A stretch of DNA of 64,000 nucleotides from Belnapia arida (GTDB lineage: Bacteria; Pseudomonadota; Alphaproteobacteria; Acetobacterales; Acetobacteraceae): positions 19,781 through 83,780 of the forward strand of contig NZ_JAETWB010000020.1 of assembly GCF_016773205.1 (NCBI RefSeq). Reading direction: 5' to 3'. The notes under the pieces are model-generated. The model saw only the letters and a program-made list of their open reading frames with translations. It made no database searches and had not been told where the DNA came from. Positions 35,980 to 45,865 of the stretch are shown in pieces. Each line of letters opens with the position of its first letter. Position 1 is the first letter of the stretch. The position numbers were made by a program, and so were the translations under genes.

Positions 35980-38601
35980 ATGGAAGGCTTCCTGATTCTG
36001 CTCGTGCTCGGCTTCTTTGTGGGCTGGGGGCTCGGTATCGCGGGGTATCGCAAGACGAGCGCGCTGCAACGGCGTGTCGTGGCGCTGGAGGAGGCGATGC
36101 GGACCGGGGCGCCGCTTGCCGCGCCGGCGCCACGGCCGCCCTCGCCCTGGGACAGGCCCGCCGAGGCGCCGGCGCCGCAGCCCATGGAGGAGGTACCGCC
36201 CGCGCCGGAGCCTGTGGCGGAGCCGGAGCCGGCCGCGGCGCCGGAGCCAAAGCCCCCGCGGCCGGGCATCGAGGAGTTGCTGACCCTTCGCTGGGGTGTC
36301 TGGCTCGGCTCCGCGGCGCTGCTTCTGGCCGGCGTCTTCCTGGTGCGGACGGCGGTGGAGGAGGGCTGGCTTGGGCCGGGGCCGCGCTGCGTGCTGGCTG
36401 GGCTGCTCGGCCTGGCGCTGATCGGCGGCGCGGCCTGGCTGCGGCGGCGGCCGGCCGAGGAGCGGCCGGGCCTCCCCTGGCCGGACCAGGCGCCGGCGGC
36501 GCTGGCGGCGGGCGGACTCGCCATCCTCTTCGGCGCCGCCTATGCGGCGGGGCCGATGTATGGGCTGCTCGCGCCGCTGCCCGGCTTCGGGCTGCTGGCG
36601 GCGGTGGCGTTGGGGGGGATCGCGCTGGCGCTGGTCTTCGGGCCGGTGGTGGCGGCGATCGGCATCGCCGGCGCCTATGGGACGCCGGCATTGGTGGAGA
36701 CGCAGGACCCGTCGCTGCCGGGGCTCTTCCTCTACCTGCTGGCGGTGACGGTGGCGGCGCTCGGCGTGCTGCGGCAGGTGGGCGCGGCCTGGCTCGGCTG
36801 GTGCGCGGCCGTCGCATCGGCGGCCTGGGTGCTGGTCGGCGGGATGATCGCCGGCAATACGGGGGCGGTCTGGGCCCCTGCCCTGTTCGCGCCCGTGGCG
36901 GCGGCGCTGCATGTCGGGCTGCTGCCGGGGGCGGCGCTGGACAGCGGCGCCGGGCGGCGGCTGGCGCTGCTGCCCTTCGCCCTGCTGGCGGCGGCAGGGC
37001 TCGTCTTGGTGCCGGGGGCCACGGGCCTCGGGCCGGCAACCGGGGTGCTGCTGTTCTCCGTGGTCGGGCTGGCGGCGGCGGCGCGGGAGGGGCGGCTGAT
37101 GCCCCTGCCCTTCCTCGCCGCGCTGGTGGGACTGTTGATGCTGCTCAGCTGGACCATCCCCGCATGGCTGGCGCCGGAGGAGGCGGTGACCATCGACGGG
37201 GTGGTGCAGGCGCTGCTGCCGACGCGCCCCTGGCCGCCGGAGGCCTTGCTGCCCTTCCTCGGCGCGGCAGCGGCGCTGGCCGCGATGCATGGGTTGATGG
37301 GCGCTTGGCGGGAGCGGCGCGGCGTGCGGCCTATCGCCTGGGCGGCGCTGCCGGCGGCCGTGCCGGTGCTGGTGCTGCTGGTCGCCTATGCGCGGGTGCG
37401 GGGCTTCGCGCTGGATGGGCGCTGGGCGCTGGCGGCGCTCGCCCTGGCGGCGGCCTCGACGGGGCTTGCCGGGCTGGCGGCGCGCGAGGGCGCGGTGCAG
37501 CGCGCAGGCGCCCATGCGGCCGGGGCGATGGCGGCGCTGGCGCTCGGCGCGGCGATGGTGCTTACCGACCAATGGCTGACGCTTGCCGTCGCGCTCTTCC
37601 TGCCGCCGCTCGCCTGGGTCGAGGGCCGGAGCGGGCTCGATCCGCTGCGCCGTGTGGCGATGGCCGTCGCGGGCGTGGTTCTGGTGCGGCTGCTGCTCAA
37701 CTGGCATGTCGCCGAGTATCCGGTCGGGACGACGCCGGTGCTGAACGGGCTGCTGCCGGCCTATGGCGTGCCGGCCGCCTGCTTCGCACTGGCGGCGGCG
37801 ATGTTCCGCCGGCGGCGGGACGATGCGCTGGTGGGCGTCCTGGAGGCGGGGGCGCTCGCCTTCCTCACCGTGCTGGTGCTGCTCGAGATCCGCCATGGGA
37901 TGACGGGAGGCGACTGGGCCGGGGGCGCGGAGTGGAGCCTCGCCGAGGCGGGGCTGCAGCTCAGCGCGCTGGCGCTGCTGGCGAGCCTCACGCGCTGGCT
38001 GGAGCGGCGGCTCGGCGGACGGCCGGTGCTCGGCTGGGGGTGGCGGCTGCTCTTCCTCGGCGTGGTGGGGTTCGGCACCGGGCTGGTGCTGGACAACCCG
38101 GCCATCGATGCCTGGGGCGACCTGCTGCCGGTGCCGGTCTTCAACGAGCTGGCTCTTGCCTATCTGGTGCCGGCGGCGCTGGCGGGGCTGGCGGTGCGGG
38201 GGCTGGCGCCGCGCTGGATCGCGCGGCTGCTGGCGCTCTACGCCCTGGCCGCGGGCTTCGCCTGGGTGACGCTGGAGGTGCGGCACCGCTTCCACCCCAC
38301 GGCGATGCCGCTCTGGCTCGGCGATGTCGATGGCTCGGAACTCTATGCCTACAGCATCGCCTGGCTCGGCTTCGGCGCGGCGCTGCTGGCGCTCGGCATA
38401 AGGCAGGGGGTGGCATCGCTGCGGCTGGCGGCGCTCGGGGTGATCGGCCTGACCATCCTCAAGGCCTTCTTCATCGACATGGCCGAGCTCGAGGGGCTGT
38501 GGCGGGTGCTCAGCTTCCTCGGGCTCGGCCTGGCGCTGATCGCGCTGGGCGCAGTCTACCGGCGGTTCGTGGTCACTCCGGCGCCAGCTCCGCCGGGGTG
38601 A
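35980..38601 (+). CDS. DUF2339 family large integral membrane protein
   Basis: This 873-residue protein is made almost wholly of hydrophobic helices (twenty or more) after a short N-terminal helix and a Pro/Ala/Glu-rich cytoplasmic linker (residues about 45-95). The family signature is LTLRWGVWLGSAALLLAGVFL near residues 102-122, with AGLLGLALIGGAAWLRRR after it. The function of DUF2339 proteins is unknown. The preceding 227-base gap is non-coding, with no clear promoter seen by eye. The 3' end overlaps the convergent phosphatase gene by 29 bases. Confidence 0.85.
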   Translation: MEGFLILLVLGFFVGWGLGIAGYRKTSALQRRVVALEEAMRTGAPLAAPAPRPPSPWDRPAEAPAPQPMEEVPPAPEPVAEPEPAAAPEPKPPRPGIEELLTLRWGVWLGSAALLLAGVFLVRTAVEEGWLGPGPRCVLAGLLGLALIGGAAWLRRRPAEERPGLPWPDQAPAALAAGGLAILFGAAYAAGPMYGLLAPLPGFGLLAAVALGGIALALVFGPVVAAIGIAGAYGTPALVETQDPSLPGLFLYLLAVTVAALGVLRQVGAAWLGWCAAVASAAWVLVGGMIAGNTGAVWAPALFAPVAAALHVGLLPGAALDSGAGRRLALLPFALLAAAGLVLVPGATGLGPATGVLLFSVVGLAAAAREGRLMPLPFLAALVGLLMLLSWTIPAWLAPEEAVTIDGVVQALLPTRPWPPEALLPFLGAAAALAAMHGLMGAWRERRGVRPIAWAALPAAVPVLVLLVAYARVRGFALDGRWALAALALAAASTGLAGLAAREGAVQRAGAHAAGAMAALALGAAMVLTDQWLTLAVALFLPPLAWVEGRSGLDPLRRVAMAVAGVVLVRLLLNWHVAEYPVGTTPVLNGLLPAYGVPAACFALAAAMFRRRRDDALVGVLEAGALAFLTVLVLLEIRHGMTGGDWAGGAEWSLAEAGLQLSALALLASLTRWLERRLGGRPVLGWGWRLLFLGVVGFGTGLVLDNPAIDAWGDLLPVPVFNELALAYLVPAALAGLAVRGLAPRWIARLLALYALAAGFAWVTLEVRHRFHPTAMPLWLGDVDGSELYAYSIAWLGFGAALLALGIRQGVASLRLAALGVIGLTILKAFFIDMAELEGLWRVLSFLGLGLALIALGAVYRRFVVTPAPAPPG

Positions 38602-39166
38602 CGGCCCACTTGCTGCCGCCATCCGTGGGCGGCTCGCAGCGGATGGGCAGCGCGTTCGGCGTCCGCACATTCGGCTCATGCCCGAAGGCGAGGCGCAGCG
38701 CGCGGAACAGGGCGCCATGGGCGACGACCAGCACCGGGCTGGGCCTGGCCGTCGCGCGGTTGATGGCGTCGACGGCGCGGGCCAACAACGCGTCGAAGGG
38801 CTCGGCGCGGGCCGGGGTGTAGTGGCCGGCGATCCAGTCGTCGTACCAGTCCCCCATCGGCTGGCCTTCCTGCTCGCCGAAGTTGACCTCCTGCAGCCTT
38901 TCGTCGAACTCGACCGGCAGGCCGAGCGCCTCGGCGGCGATCTCGGCCGTCACCTTCGCGCGGACCAGGGGCGAGGCGACGACGGTGGCGATGCCGCCGA
39001 TCGCCGCCAACGTCTTCGCCGCGCGCCGGGCCTGGGCCAGGCCGACGCCGTTCAGCGGGATGTCGGTGCGGCCCTGGGACCGCCCCTCCGCATTCCAGTC
39101 CGTCTCGCCATGGCGGAGGAACCAGAAGGGGATGCGGTTGAGGCTCGCCACCATGTCCCTTGGCAT
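38573..39166 (-). CDS. Histidine phosphatase family protein (phosphoglycerate mutase-like)
   Basis: This is a 197-residue phosphatase. The phospho-His site is FWFLRHGETDWNAEGRSQG (RHG near residue 19), with a second arginine and a glutamate region (QEVNFGEQEGQ) and the distal His in LVVAHGALFRAL. The substrate is not predictable from sequence. ATG 39166 begins two bases after the GST stop; ATG 39154 is an alternative with AAGGGA before it. The last 29 bases overlap the end of the DUF2339 gene on the other strand. Confidence 0.88.
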   Translation of the reverse strand: MPRDMVASLNRIPFWFLRHGETDWNAEGRSQGRTDIPLNGVGLAQARRAAKTLAAIGGIATVVASPLVRAKVTAEIAAEALGLPVEFDERLQEVNFGEQEGQPMGDWYDDWIAGHYTPARAEPFDALLARAVDAINRATARPSPVLVVAHGALFRALRLAFGHEPNVRTPNALPIRCEPPTDGGSKWAVTPAELAPE

Positions 39167-39168
39167 GC

Positions 39169-39786
39169 TCAGGCGAAGCCTTCGGCGGCCATGGTGCGCT
39201 GCACAGAGGGGCGGGCCTTCATCCGCTCGTAATGCGCGGCGACGTTCGGCGGCAAGGTCTTGTTGAGCCGCGCGGACCACCAGAAGGAGACGTAGAAGAG
39301 CGCGCTGTCGGCGAAGGAGAACTCGCCGAGCAGGTAGTTCTTGCCGGCCAGCGCCTTGTCGAAGAGGCCTAAGCCCTTCTCGAAGATCTCGGCGCCGCGG
39401 GCCTTCACCGCCTCGTGGTCCGCCTCGTTCGGGGCGAAGTTGGCGGGGCGGAACATGCGCGAGAAGCCCTGCATGTGCAGCGTCGCCACGGCGTAGTCGG
39501 TGTATTCCAGCGCCTTGGCCAGGCCCTCGGCATCCTTCGGCAGGAGCTTCGCCTCGGGGAAGCTGCTGGCGAGCCAGAGGGCGATGGCGGGATACTCGGT
39601 CAGCACCGAGCCGTCGTCGCGCACCAGGGTCGGCACCTTGGACTTCGGGTTGATGCTGGTGAACTCGGGCTTGAACTGGGCGCCTTCCTTGGTGTTCAGC
39701 AGCGCCGCCTCGTAGGGCTTGCCGATCTCCTCCAACAGCACATGGATACCGATGGAGCAGGCGCCGGGGGCGTAGTAGAGCTTCAT
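39169..39786 (-). CDS. Glutathione S-transferase (beta-class-like)
   Basis: This 205-residue GST has an N-terminal thioredoxin-like domain. KLYYAPGACSIGIHVLLEE carries the conserved Cys of bacterial beta-class enzymes (near residue 10), and INPKSKVPTLVRDDGSVLTEYPAI holds the cis-Pro and the gamma-glutamyl-binding Glu. The C-terminal helical domain has NYLLGEFSFADSALFY. It conjugates or reduces with glutathione; substrate unknown. It is followed by the phosphatase gene with 2 bases between. Confidence 0.92.
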   Translation of the reverse strand: MKLYYAPGACSIGIHVLLEEIGKPYEAALLNTKEGAQFKPEFTSINPKSKVPTLVRDDGSVLTEYPAIALWLASSFPEAKLLPKDAEGLAKALEYTDYAVATLHMQGFSRMFRPANFAPNEADHEAVKARGAEIFEKGLGLFDKALAGKNYLLGEFSFADSALFYVSFWWSARLNKTLPPNVAAHYERMKARPSVQRTMAAEGFA

Positions 39787-39927
39787 GGGGGGTTCCTCCG
39801 CATTCGTGTCGGCGGCAGATGAGCCGAGGCACGGGCGCGCGGCAAGGGGGATTCGGGGTGGGTTCAGGCCACCGGAGTGTTACGCTATGGTGGCACGCCA
39901 GACCCCAGCCACAACGGAACGGGCGCA

Positions 39928-41025
39928 ATGCCATCCTCTCCTGAGACCACCATCAGCGTCACCCGCACCAGGACGCCGCAGCGCCGTCCGGAGGATGCCT
40001 CCCTCTCCTTCGGCAAGGTCTTCACCGACCATATGTTCCTGATGGAATACGAGGAAGGGCGCGGCTGGCACAGCCCGCGCGTCGTCCCCTACGGCCCGCT
40101 GACGCTGGACCCGGCCACCTCCGTGCTGCATTACGGCCAGGCGGTGTTCGACGGGCTGAAGGCCTTCCGCGGGGCGGACGGGCAGGTGCGGCTGTTCCGG
40201 GCGCAGCGGCATGCCGAGCGCCTCAACCGCTCCTGCGCGGCGCTCTGCATCCCGGAGATGGATGCCGGCCTCATCCGCCGCAGCTTCGAGGCGATCGTCG
40301 CCGCCGACCATGACTGGGTTCCCCGCAGCCCCGGCACCTCGCTCTACATCCGCCCGACGGTGGTGGCGACGGAGGTGATGCTCGGCGTGCATCCGGCGCA
40401 CCGCTACACCTACTTCGTCATCTGCTCGCCGGTCGGCTCCTACTACAAGGAGGGGGTGAAGCCGGTGCGCATCCTGGCGACGGACAAGTACGTCCGTGCC
40501 GTGCAGGGCGGGCTCGGCGAGGCAAAGACGGCGGCCAACTACGCCGCCTCGCTCTCGGCGCAGCGCGATGCGGAGCGGCAGGGCTATACCCAGGTGCTCT
40601 GGCTGGACGCGATCGAGCGGCGCTGGATCGACGAGGTCGGCACCATGAACATCATGCTGCGCATCGGCGACGAGGTGATCACCCCGCCGCTCGGCGGAAC
40701 CATCCTCGATGGCGTCACGCGGAACTCGGCGCTGACGCTGATGCGCGACTGGGGCCTCACCGTCTCCGAGCGGCGCATCTCCATCGAGGAGGTGATGCGG
40801 GCCGGACAGGACGGCTCGCTGCGCGAGATGTGGGGCACGGGGACGGCTGCCGTGGTCTCGCCGGTGGGCGAGCTGGGCTACAAGGACCAGCGGATCGTCA
40901 TCGGCGGCGGGCAGACGGGCGAGCTGACGCAGCGGCTCTATGACGCCATCACCGCCATCCAGTATAGCCGTGCCGAGGATCCGCATGGCTGGACCAGCGC
41001 GGTGGAGGCGCCCGTCACGGCCTGA
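39928..41025 (+). CDS. ilvE: Branched-chain amino acid aminotransferase
   Basis: This 365-residue class IV PLP enzyme carries out the last step of Leu, Ile and Val synthesis. Motifs include VLHYGQAVFDGLKAFRG, GGLGEAKTAANYAASL with the PLP-binding Lys, VLWLDAIERRWIDEVGTMN and ITPPLGGTILDGVTRNS. The long form (about 365) corresponds to the BCAT2-type group. I chose ATG 39928; the upstream in-frame ATG at 39877 lacks similarity. A strong hairpin terminator follows. Confidence 0.96.
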   Translation: MPSSPETTISVTRTRTPQRRPEDASLSFGKVFTDHMFLMEYEEGRGWHSPRVVPYGPLTLDPATSVLHYGQAVFDGLKAFRGADGQVRLFRAQRHAERLNRSCAALCIPEMDAGLIRRSFEAIVAADHDWVPRSPGTSLYIRPTVVATEVMLGVHPAHRYTYFVICSPVGSYYKEGVKPVRILATDKYVRAVQGGLGEAKTAANYAASLSAQRDAERQGYTQVLWLDAIERRWIDEVGTMNIMLRIGDEVITPPLGGTILDGVTRNSALTLMRDWGLTVSERRISIEEVMRAGQDGSLREMWGTGTAAVVSPVGELGYKDQRIVIGGGQTGELTQRLYDAITAIQYSRAEDPHGWTSAVEAPVTA

Positions 41026-41032
41026 GGCCAGG

Positions 41033-41056
41033 CCGGGGCCCTGCCAAGGGCCCCGG
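41033..41056. terminator. Bidirectional terminator between ilvE and prs
   Basis: A perfect 10-base stem, CCGGGGCCCT (41033-41042) with AGGGCCCCGG (41047-41056), has the loop GCCA. It stands between the convergent stops of ilvE (41025) and prs (41062). Confidence 0.75.
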
Positions 41057-41061
41057 TCAGC

Positions 41062-41994
41062 TCAGTTGAAGAGGGAGGAGACCGAGCTCTCTTCCGAGAT
41101 GCGGCGCATCGCCTCGGCCAGCAGCGGTGCGATGGTCACCTGGCGGATGTTGGAGGAGACGCGCACCGCCTCCGTCGCCAGGATGCTGTCCGTCACCGTC
41201 ATGTTCTCGATCGGCGAGGCGCCGACGCGCGCCACCGCGCCGCCCGAGAAGACGCCGTGCGTCACATAGACCGAGACGCCGGAGGCGCCATTCTTGATCA
41301 GCGCCTCGGCGGCGTTGCAGAGCGTGCCGCCCGAATCGACGATGTCGTCGACCAGGATGCAGTGGCGGCCCTCGACCTCGCCGATCACGTTCATCACCTC
41401 GGAGACGCCGGCCCGGGGGCGGCGCTTGTCGATGATGGCGAGATCGGTGTTGAGGCGCGACGCCATGGCGCGGGCGCGAACCACGCCGCCGACATCGGGG
41501 GAGACGACCATGAGGTCGCGGCCCTTGTAGCGCTCCATGATGTCGCGCGAGAAGAGCGGCGCCGAGAACAGGTTGTCGACGGGGATGTCGAAGAAGCCCT
41601 GGATCTGCGCGGCGTGGAGATCCATCGTCAGCACGCGGTTGGCGCCGGCCGCGGTGATGATGTTGGCGCAGAGCTTGGCCGAGATCGGGGTGCGGGAGCC
41701 GGATTTCCGGTCCTGCCGGGCGTAGCCGAAATAGGGGATCACGGCGGTGACGCGGCGGGCGCTGGCGCGGCGCAGCGCGTCGAGCGTGATCAGCAGCTCC
41801 ATCAGGTTGTCGTTCGCCGGGTAGCAGGTGCTCTGCACCACGAAGACGTCCTCGCCGCGGACATTCTCGTTGATTTCGACGAAGACCTCCATGTCGGCGA
41901 AGCGGCGGATGGAGGCGCTGGTGAGCGGCAGGCCGAGCGAGGCGGCCACCGCCTCGGCCAACGGGCGGTTGCTGTTGCAGGCGACGATCTTCAT
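41062..41994 (-). CDS. prs: Ribose-phosphate pyrophosphokinase (PRPP synthetase)
   Basis: This 310-residue enzyme makes PRPP from ribose 5-phosphate and ATP for nucleotide, His and Trp synthesis. Motifs are [40 protein letters not shown], and the PRPP loop [20 protein letters not shown]. Length is normal. The start is ATG 41994, preceded by a 219-base divergent region shared with fliF. Confidence 0.97.
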   Translation of the reverse strand: MKIVACNSNRPLAEAVAASLGLPLTSASIRRFADMEVFVEINENVRGEDVFVVQSTCYPANDNLMELLITLDALRRASARRVTAVIPYFGYARQDRKSGSRTPISAKLCANIITAAGANRVLTMDLHAAQIQGFFDIPVDNLFSAPLFSRDIMERYKGRDLMVVSPDVGGVVRARAMASRLNTDLAIIDKRRPRAGVSEVMNVIGEVEGRHCILVDDIVDSGGTLCNAAEALIKNGASGVSVYVTHGVFSGGAVARVGASPIENMTVTDSILATEAVRVSSNIRQVTIAPLLAEAMRRISEESSVSSLFN

Positions 41995-42151
41995 GCCCGG
42001 CCGGACCCCTGTCTGTGTGCCGCCCGTGCCCTTGCGGCGGGCGGGCGGGAGATACCAAGCGGGAGGAGGCGTGTAAATCGCCATGCTCCGCCCAGGTGAC
42101 ATGGCAGGGACGTTTCCATGACAGGCGGCCGGGGATAAGCCGGGAGCGTTC

Positions 42152-42166
42152 TTAACCGGACGGTAA
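42152..42166 (+). promoter_or_regulatory. Candidate CtrA-binding site upstream of fliF
   Basis: TTAA (42152-42155), seven bases, then GTAA (42163-42166). The CtrA consensus is TTAA-N7-TTAA, so one base differs. It lies 48 bases before the fliF start in otherwise GC-rich sequence, where TTAA is rare. In other alphaproteobacteria CtrA drives early flagellar operons that begin with such boxes. The remaining 41995-42213 sequence shows no coding region. Confidence 0.4.
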
Positions 42167-42213
42167 GGCGGCATCCGGCAAATTCTGCCCATCGGCAAAA
42201 GGCTGATCGGGGA

Positions 42214-43845
42214 ATGAGCGATGCATCGGCCATGCGCGGCTGGGCTGGACCGGTGAACGGGGTCATCGAAGGGCTGAGGGGCCTCGGCCGCGGGCGCCTG
42301 ATCGCGCTCGGCGCGGTCGCCGCGGGCATCATGGCCCTCCTCGCGGTCATGGCGTTCCGCGCCGGGGAGGTGCCGATGAGCCCCCTCTTCGGCGAGCTGG
42401 AAGGGCGGGATGCCGCTGCCGTCGTCGCGGTGCTGGAGCGGCAGAAGGTGCCCTACCGCCTCTCGGCCGGTGGCACCCAGGTGCTGGCGCCGAGCGAGCA
42501 GGTGGCTCGGCTCCGCCTGATGCTGGCGAAGGAGGGGCTGCCCTCCGGTGGCGGCGTCGGGTGGGAGATCTTCGACCGGTCGGAAGGGCTTACCACCAGC
42601 CCCTTCCAACAGGATGTGAACCGGCTGCGGGCGCTGGAGGGGGAGCTGGCGCGGACCATCCGCGGCCTCGCCGGGGTGCGGACGGCGCGCGTCCACCTGG
42701 TGCTGCCGCGGCGGGAGGCCTTCTCCCGTGAGCGGGGCGAGGCCCAGGCGAGCGTGGTGCTCGCCATGCAGGGGGCGCAGCGGCTGGACAGGGAGGGCGT
42801 GCAGGCGGTGTTGCATCTCGTGGCGACGGCGGTGCCGGGGCTCAAGCCGCAGCATGTCTCGATCGTCGACAGCCGGGGCGAGCTGCTGGCCCGCGGCGGC
42901 CAGGCGCTTGGCGCCGCCGCCCAGGCCCTCAACCAGGAGGAGCTGCGGCGGACGCAGGAGATGCGCATCGGCCGGGCGGTGGAGGAGCTGCTGGAGCGGA
43001 GCCTCGGCCCCGGCCGGGTGCGGGCCGAGGCCACGGTGGAGATGGATTTCGAGCGGGTGGAGACGCGCGAGGAGCGCTTCGACCCGGAGAACCAGGTGGC
43101 GCGCAGCACCCAGAGCGTCACCGAGCAGAATCGCGGGGCGGAGCCGCCGCCGACCTCGGTCGCCACCAACCTGCCGGGCCAGGAGGCGCAAGGCGGCGGC
43201 GGCGCGAGCAGCGAGAACCGACAGGAGGAGACGACGAATTTCGAGATCGGGCGCTCCAGCCGTTCGACGCTCCGGGAGCATCCGGTGGTGAAGCGCCTCT
43301 CCGTCGCGGTGCTGGTGGACGGCCTCGCCGAGGGCGGCACCTGGCGCGAGCGGACGCCGGAGGAACTGGCGCGGATCGCTGCCCTAGTGCGCAGCGCCAT
43401 CGGCTTCGACGAGCGGCGCGGCGACAAGGTGGAAGTCGTCTCCATGCGCTTCGTCGAGGAGGCAGGTGGGCCGGCCGAGCCGCCGGGCTTCCTCGGCCTG
43501 CCCATCGCGCCGGCGCTGGCGACGCGGCTGATCGAGAGCGGGCTGCTCGCACTGGTGGCGGTGGTCGCCATCCTGTTGCTCGGCAGGCCGATGATCGGGC
43601 GGGTGGCGGCGAGCCTCGCACCGCCGGCGCCGGTGCCCGCCGAGGGCACGGCCGAGGCCGAGGCGGCGGTCGAGGGCGGCGAGGTCGGGCGGCTGTCCGG
43701 CGCCGAGGCGATGATCGACCGGGCGCAAATCGAGGGGCAGGTCCGCGCCTCGGCCATCAACAACCTGATCGAACTGGTGGAGCAGCACCCGGATGAGGCC
43801 CTTTCCGTGCTGCGCCGCTGGCTGACGCCCAAGGAGCCGGCCTGA
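42214..43845 (+). CDS. fliF: Flagellar MS-ring protein FliF
   Basis: FliF forms the MS ring, the membrane base on which the switch and export gate assemble. The 543-residue protein has an N-terminal membrane helix ([19 protein letters not shown], residues about 30-50) and ring-building motifs ([50 protein letters not shown]). A Gln/Gly-rich variable loop follows at about 310-345. A second helix ([14 protein letters not shown] near 440) precedes the cytoplasmic tail. The last residues, [23 protein letters not shown], are the FliG-binding peptide. Its stop overlaps the fliG start (TGATG). Confidence 0.96.
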   Translation: MSDASAMRGWAGPVNGVIEGLRGLGRGRLIALGAVAAGIMALLAVMAFRAGEVPMSPLFGELEGRDAAAVVAVLERQKVPYRLSAGGTQVLAPSEQVARLRLMLAKEGLPSGGGVGWEIFDRSEGLTTSPFQQDVNRLRALEGELARTIRGLAGVRTARVHLVLPRREAFSRERGEAQASVVLAMQGAQRLDREGVQAVLHLVATAVPGLKPQHVSIVDSRGELLARGGQALGAAAQALNQEELRRTQEMRIGRAVEELLERSLGPGRVRAEATVEMDFERVETREERFDPENQVARSTQSVTEQNRGAEPPPTSVATNLPGQEAQGGGGASSENRQEETTNFEIGRSSRSTLREHPVVKRLSVAVLVDGLAEGGTWRERTPEELARIAALVRSAIGFDERRGDKVEVVSMRFVEEAGGPAEPPGFLGLPIAPALATRLIESGLLALVAVVAILLLGRPMIGRVAASLAPPAPVPAEGTAEAEAAVEGGEVGRLSGAEAMIDRAQIEGQVRASAINNLIELVEQHPDEALSVLRRWLTPKEPA

Positions 43846-44848
43846 TGTCGAAGACCCTTCTCACCCGGCAACAGAAGGCGGCCGCGCTGATGCTGGCGCT
43901 CTCGGCGAGGAGCATGCCGCGCGGCTCTTCGCCCGGATGCACGAGGACGAGATCCGCGACCTCTCGATCGCCATGGCGACGCTCGGCACGGTGCCCTCGG
44001 CGACGATCGAGGAGCTCTGCGTCGACTTCGCCGAGCAGCTCGGCCAGGCGGGCTCGCTTACCGGCAGCTTCGAAAGCACCGAACGGCTGTTGCTCAAGAC
44101 GCTGCCGCCGGACCGCGTGGCGCAGATCATGGAGGAGATCCGCGGCCCGGCGGGCCGCACCATGTGGGACAAGCTTGGCAATGTCAGCGAGGCGGTGCTC
44201 GCCAACTACCTGAAGAACGAATACCCCCAGACCGTCGCCGTGGTGCTGACCAAGATCAAGGCGGACCACGCGGCGCGCGTCCTCTCCCTGCTGCCCGAGG
44301 GCTTCGCCATGGAGGTCGTCATGCGGATGCTGCGCATGGAGACCGTGCAGAAGGAGGCGCTGGAGGGCGTCGAGCGCACGCTGAAGATGGAGTTCATGTC
44401 GAACCTCGCCCGTGCGGCGCGGCGCGACGCGCATGAGATGATGGCCGAGATCTTCAACAACCTCGACCGCCAGGCGGAGGCGCGCATCCTCGGCGCCCTC
44501 GAGGAGCGCAACCGCGACAGCGCAGAGCGCATCCGCGGGCTGATGTTCACCTTCGAGGACCTCCAGCGCGTCAGCGGCAGCGGGCTGCAGGCGCTGCTGC
44601 GCGGCGTGGAGAAGGACAAGCTGGCGCTGGCGCTGAAGGGCGCCTCGGAGAACCTGCGCGAGCTCTTCATGAAGAACCTGACGGAACGGGCGGCGAAGCT
44701 GCTGCGGGACGACATCGCGGCGCTCGGCCCGGTGCGGCTGCGCGACGTGGACGAGGCGCAGGCGGCGATTGTCGCCGTCGCCAAGGACATGGCGGCGCAG
44801 GGGACCATCACCCTCCAGGACGGCAGGGATGAGGAGATGCTGCCGTGA
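43845..44848 (+). CDS. fliG: Flagellar motor switch protein FliG, frameshifted near its N-terminus as sequenced
   Basis: The first 20 codons from ATG 43845 read [20 protein letters not shown], a normal FliG start, but then the frame is lost. Resuming one frame over from about 43907 gives [20 protein letters not shown] and a complete FliG ([60 protein letters not shown]). One base is missing after 43906: TCG-GC-GAG where TCG-GCN-GAG is expected. Translation from ATG 43937 would give 303 residues lacking about 31 N-terminal ones that contact FliF. FliG transmits torque, so loss would stop rotation. It could be a sequencing error. Confidence 0.9.
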
Positions 44849-45540
44849 CCGACGGGTTCGAGCCGGTGCTGGTGCTGGTCCGGCCACGGGCGAGCGCACG
44901 CGTCGAGATGCCGTTCGACGTGCCCGATCTCGACGCGCCGCCGCCCCCGCTGTCGGACCCGGAGCCGGCGTCCGACCTTGCCGCCATCGCCGCGGCCGAG
45001 GCGGCCGCCGAGGCGGCGGCGCGCGAGGCAATGCTAGAGGCGGCGCGGGAGGCAGGCTTCGCCGATGGCGAGGCGGCCGGGCGCGCGGCGGAGGCGGCGA
45101 GCCGGGCGGCGCGGGAGGCTGCGGCGCTGGAGGCCGTCGCGCTGCGGCTGGCCGAGGCCGGAGCGGGCGTGGCGGAGGCCGTGGGCGAGGCGGCGGAGGC
45201 CCTGGCGGCGGTGCTGCTGGCGGCGCTCGGCGCGGCGCTGCCGGCGGCGGCGGAGCGGTTGGCTCCGGAGACCGCGGCCTGGCTCGCCGGGCAGTTGGCG
45301 CCGCTGCTGGAGGAGGGGGTCGCGGTCGCGCTGCATGTGGCGCCGGGATGCGCCGAGGCGGTGGCGGCGCATCTCGGCGACCCGCGGTTGCGCATCGCCG
45401 AGGATGCGGCGCTGGCGCCAGGCGCGGTGCGGGCCGCCTGGCGGGGCGGCGGGGCGGCGTATTCGCCCGAGACGCAGCAGGCGGTGATCGCCGATCTGCT
45501 GCGGGGCTTCGGGTTGTCATCCATGGTGGAGGAGGAGTGA
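44845..45540 (+). CDS. fliH: FliH-like flagellar export apparatus protein
   Basis: This is a 231-residue protein, dominated by Ala and Glu in a long helix (residues about 45-110) with [13 protein letters not shown], the usual FliH helical entry. It ends in a compact domain ([35 protein letters not shown]). FliH holds the ATPase FliI at the export gate. The family diverges fast, so the call rests on position between fliG and fliN, length and composition. The start is GTG 44845, overlapping the fliG stop by four bases. fliI itself is not in the window. Confidence 0.75.
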   Translation: MTDGFEPVLVLVRPRASARVEMPFDVPDLDAPPPPLSDPEPASDLAAIAAAEAAAEAAAREAMLEAAREAGFADGEAAGRAAEAASRAAREAAALEAVALRLAEAGAGVAEAVGEAAEALAAVLLAALGAALPAAAERLAPETAAWLAGQLAPLLEEGVAVALHVAPGCAEAVAAHLGDPRLRIAEDAALAPGAVRAAWRGGGAAYSPETQQAVIADLLRGFGLSSMVEEE

Positions 45541-45542
45541 GC

Positions 45543-45863
45543 ATGGCGGATCCTGCCGGTTTCGAGGCGCTGAACCCGATGGAGGCCGCCGCGCCCCGCC
45601 CCGCTGGCGGCGGGCGGGACCTGGAGGCGGTCTATGACATCCCGGTGCAGGTGAGCGCGGTGCTCGGCCGCGCGACGATGCAGGTCTCGCAGCTGCTGAA
45701 GCTCGGCCGCGGCGCGGTGGTGGAGCTGGACCGCAAGCTCGGCGAGGCGGTCGACATCTATGTCAACAACCGGCTCGTCGCGCGCGGCGAGGTGGTGATG
45801 GTCGAGGACAACCGGCTTGGCGTGACCATGACCGAGATCGTCAAGGGCGATCGGGGGGTCTGA
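45543..45863 (+). CDS. fliN: Flagellar motor switch protein FliN
   Basis: This 106-residue C-ring protein consists of one SpoA domain: YDIPVQVSAVLGRATMQVSQ, LLKLGRGAVVELDRKLGEAV, IYVNNRLVARGEVVMVEDNR and LGVTMTEIV. All core strands are present. It pairs with FliM and FliG in the switch complex. It is 2 bases after fliH and 2 bases before the regulator gene. Confidence 0.96.
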   Translation: MADPAGFEALNPMEAAAPRPAGGGRDLEAVYDIPVQVSAVLGRATMQVSQLLKLGRGAVVELDRKLGEAVDIYVNNRLVARGEVVMVEDNRLGVTMTEIVKGDRGV

Positions 45864-45865
45864 GC

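Noticed and set aside
35626..38718. Minus-strand open frame of 1030 codons opposite DUF2339
   Set aside because: Arg/Pro/Gln-rich shadow of the DUF2339 gene, running into rplY upstream and the phosphatase gene; no family similarity.
41995..42213. Sigma-54 promoter upstream of fliF
   Set aside because: Several GG dinucleotides were tested but none has GC at the required 10-base distance.
43900..43910. Programmed ribosomal frameshift in fliG
   Set aside because: No slippery heptamer, no downstream pseudoknot apparent, and FliG is not known to use frameshifting; mutation or sequencing error is simpler.
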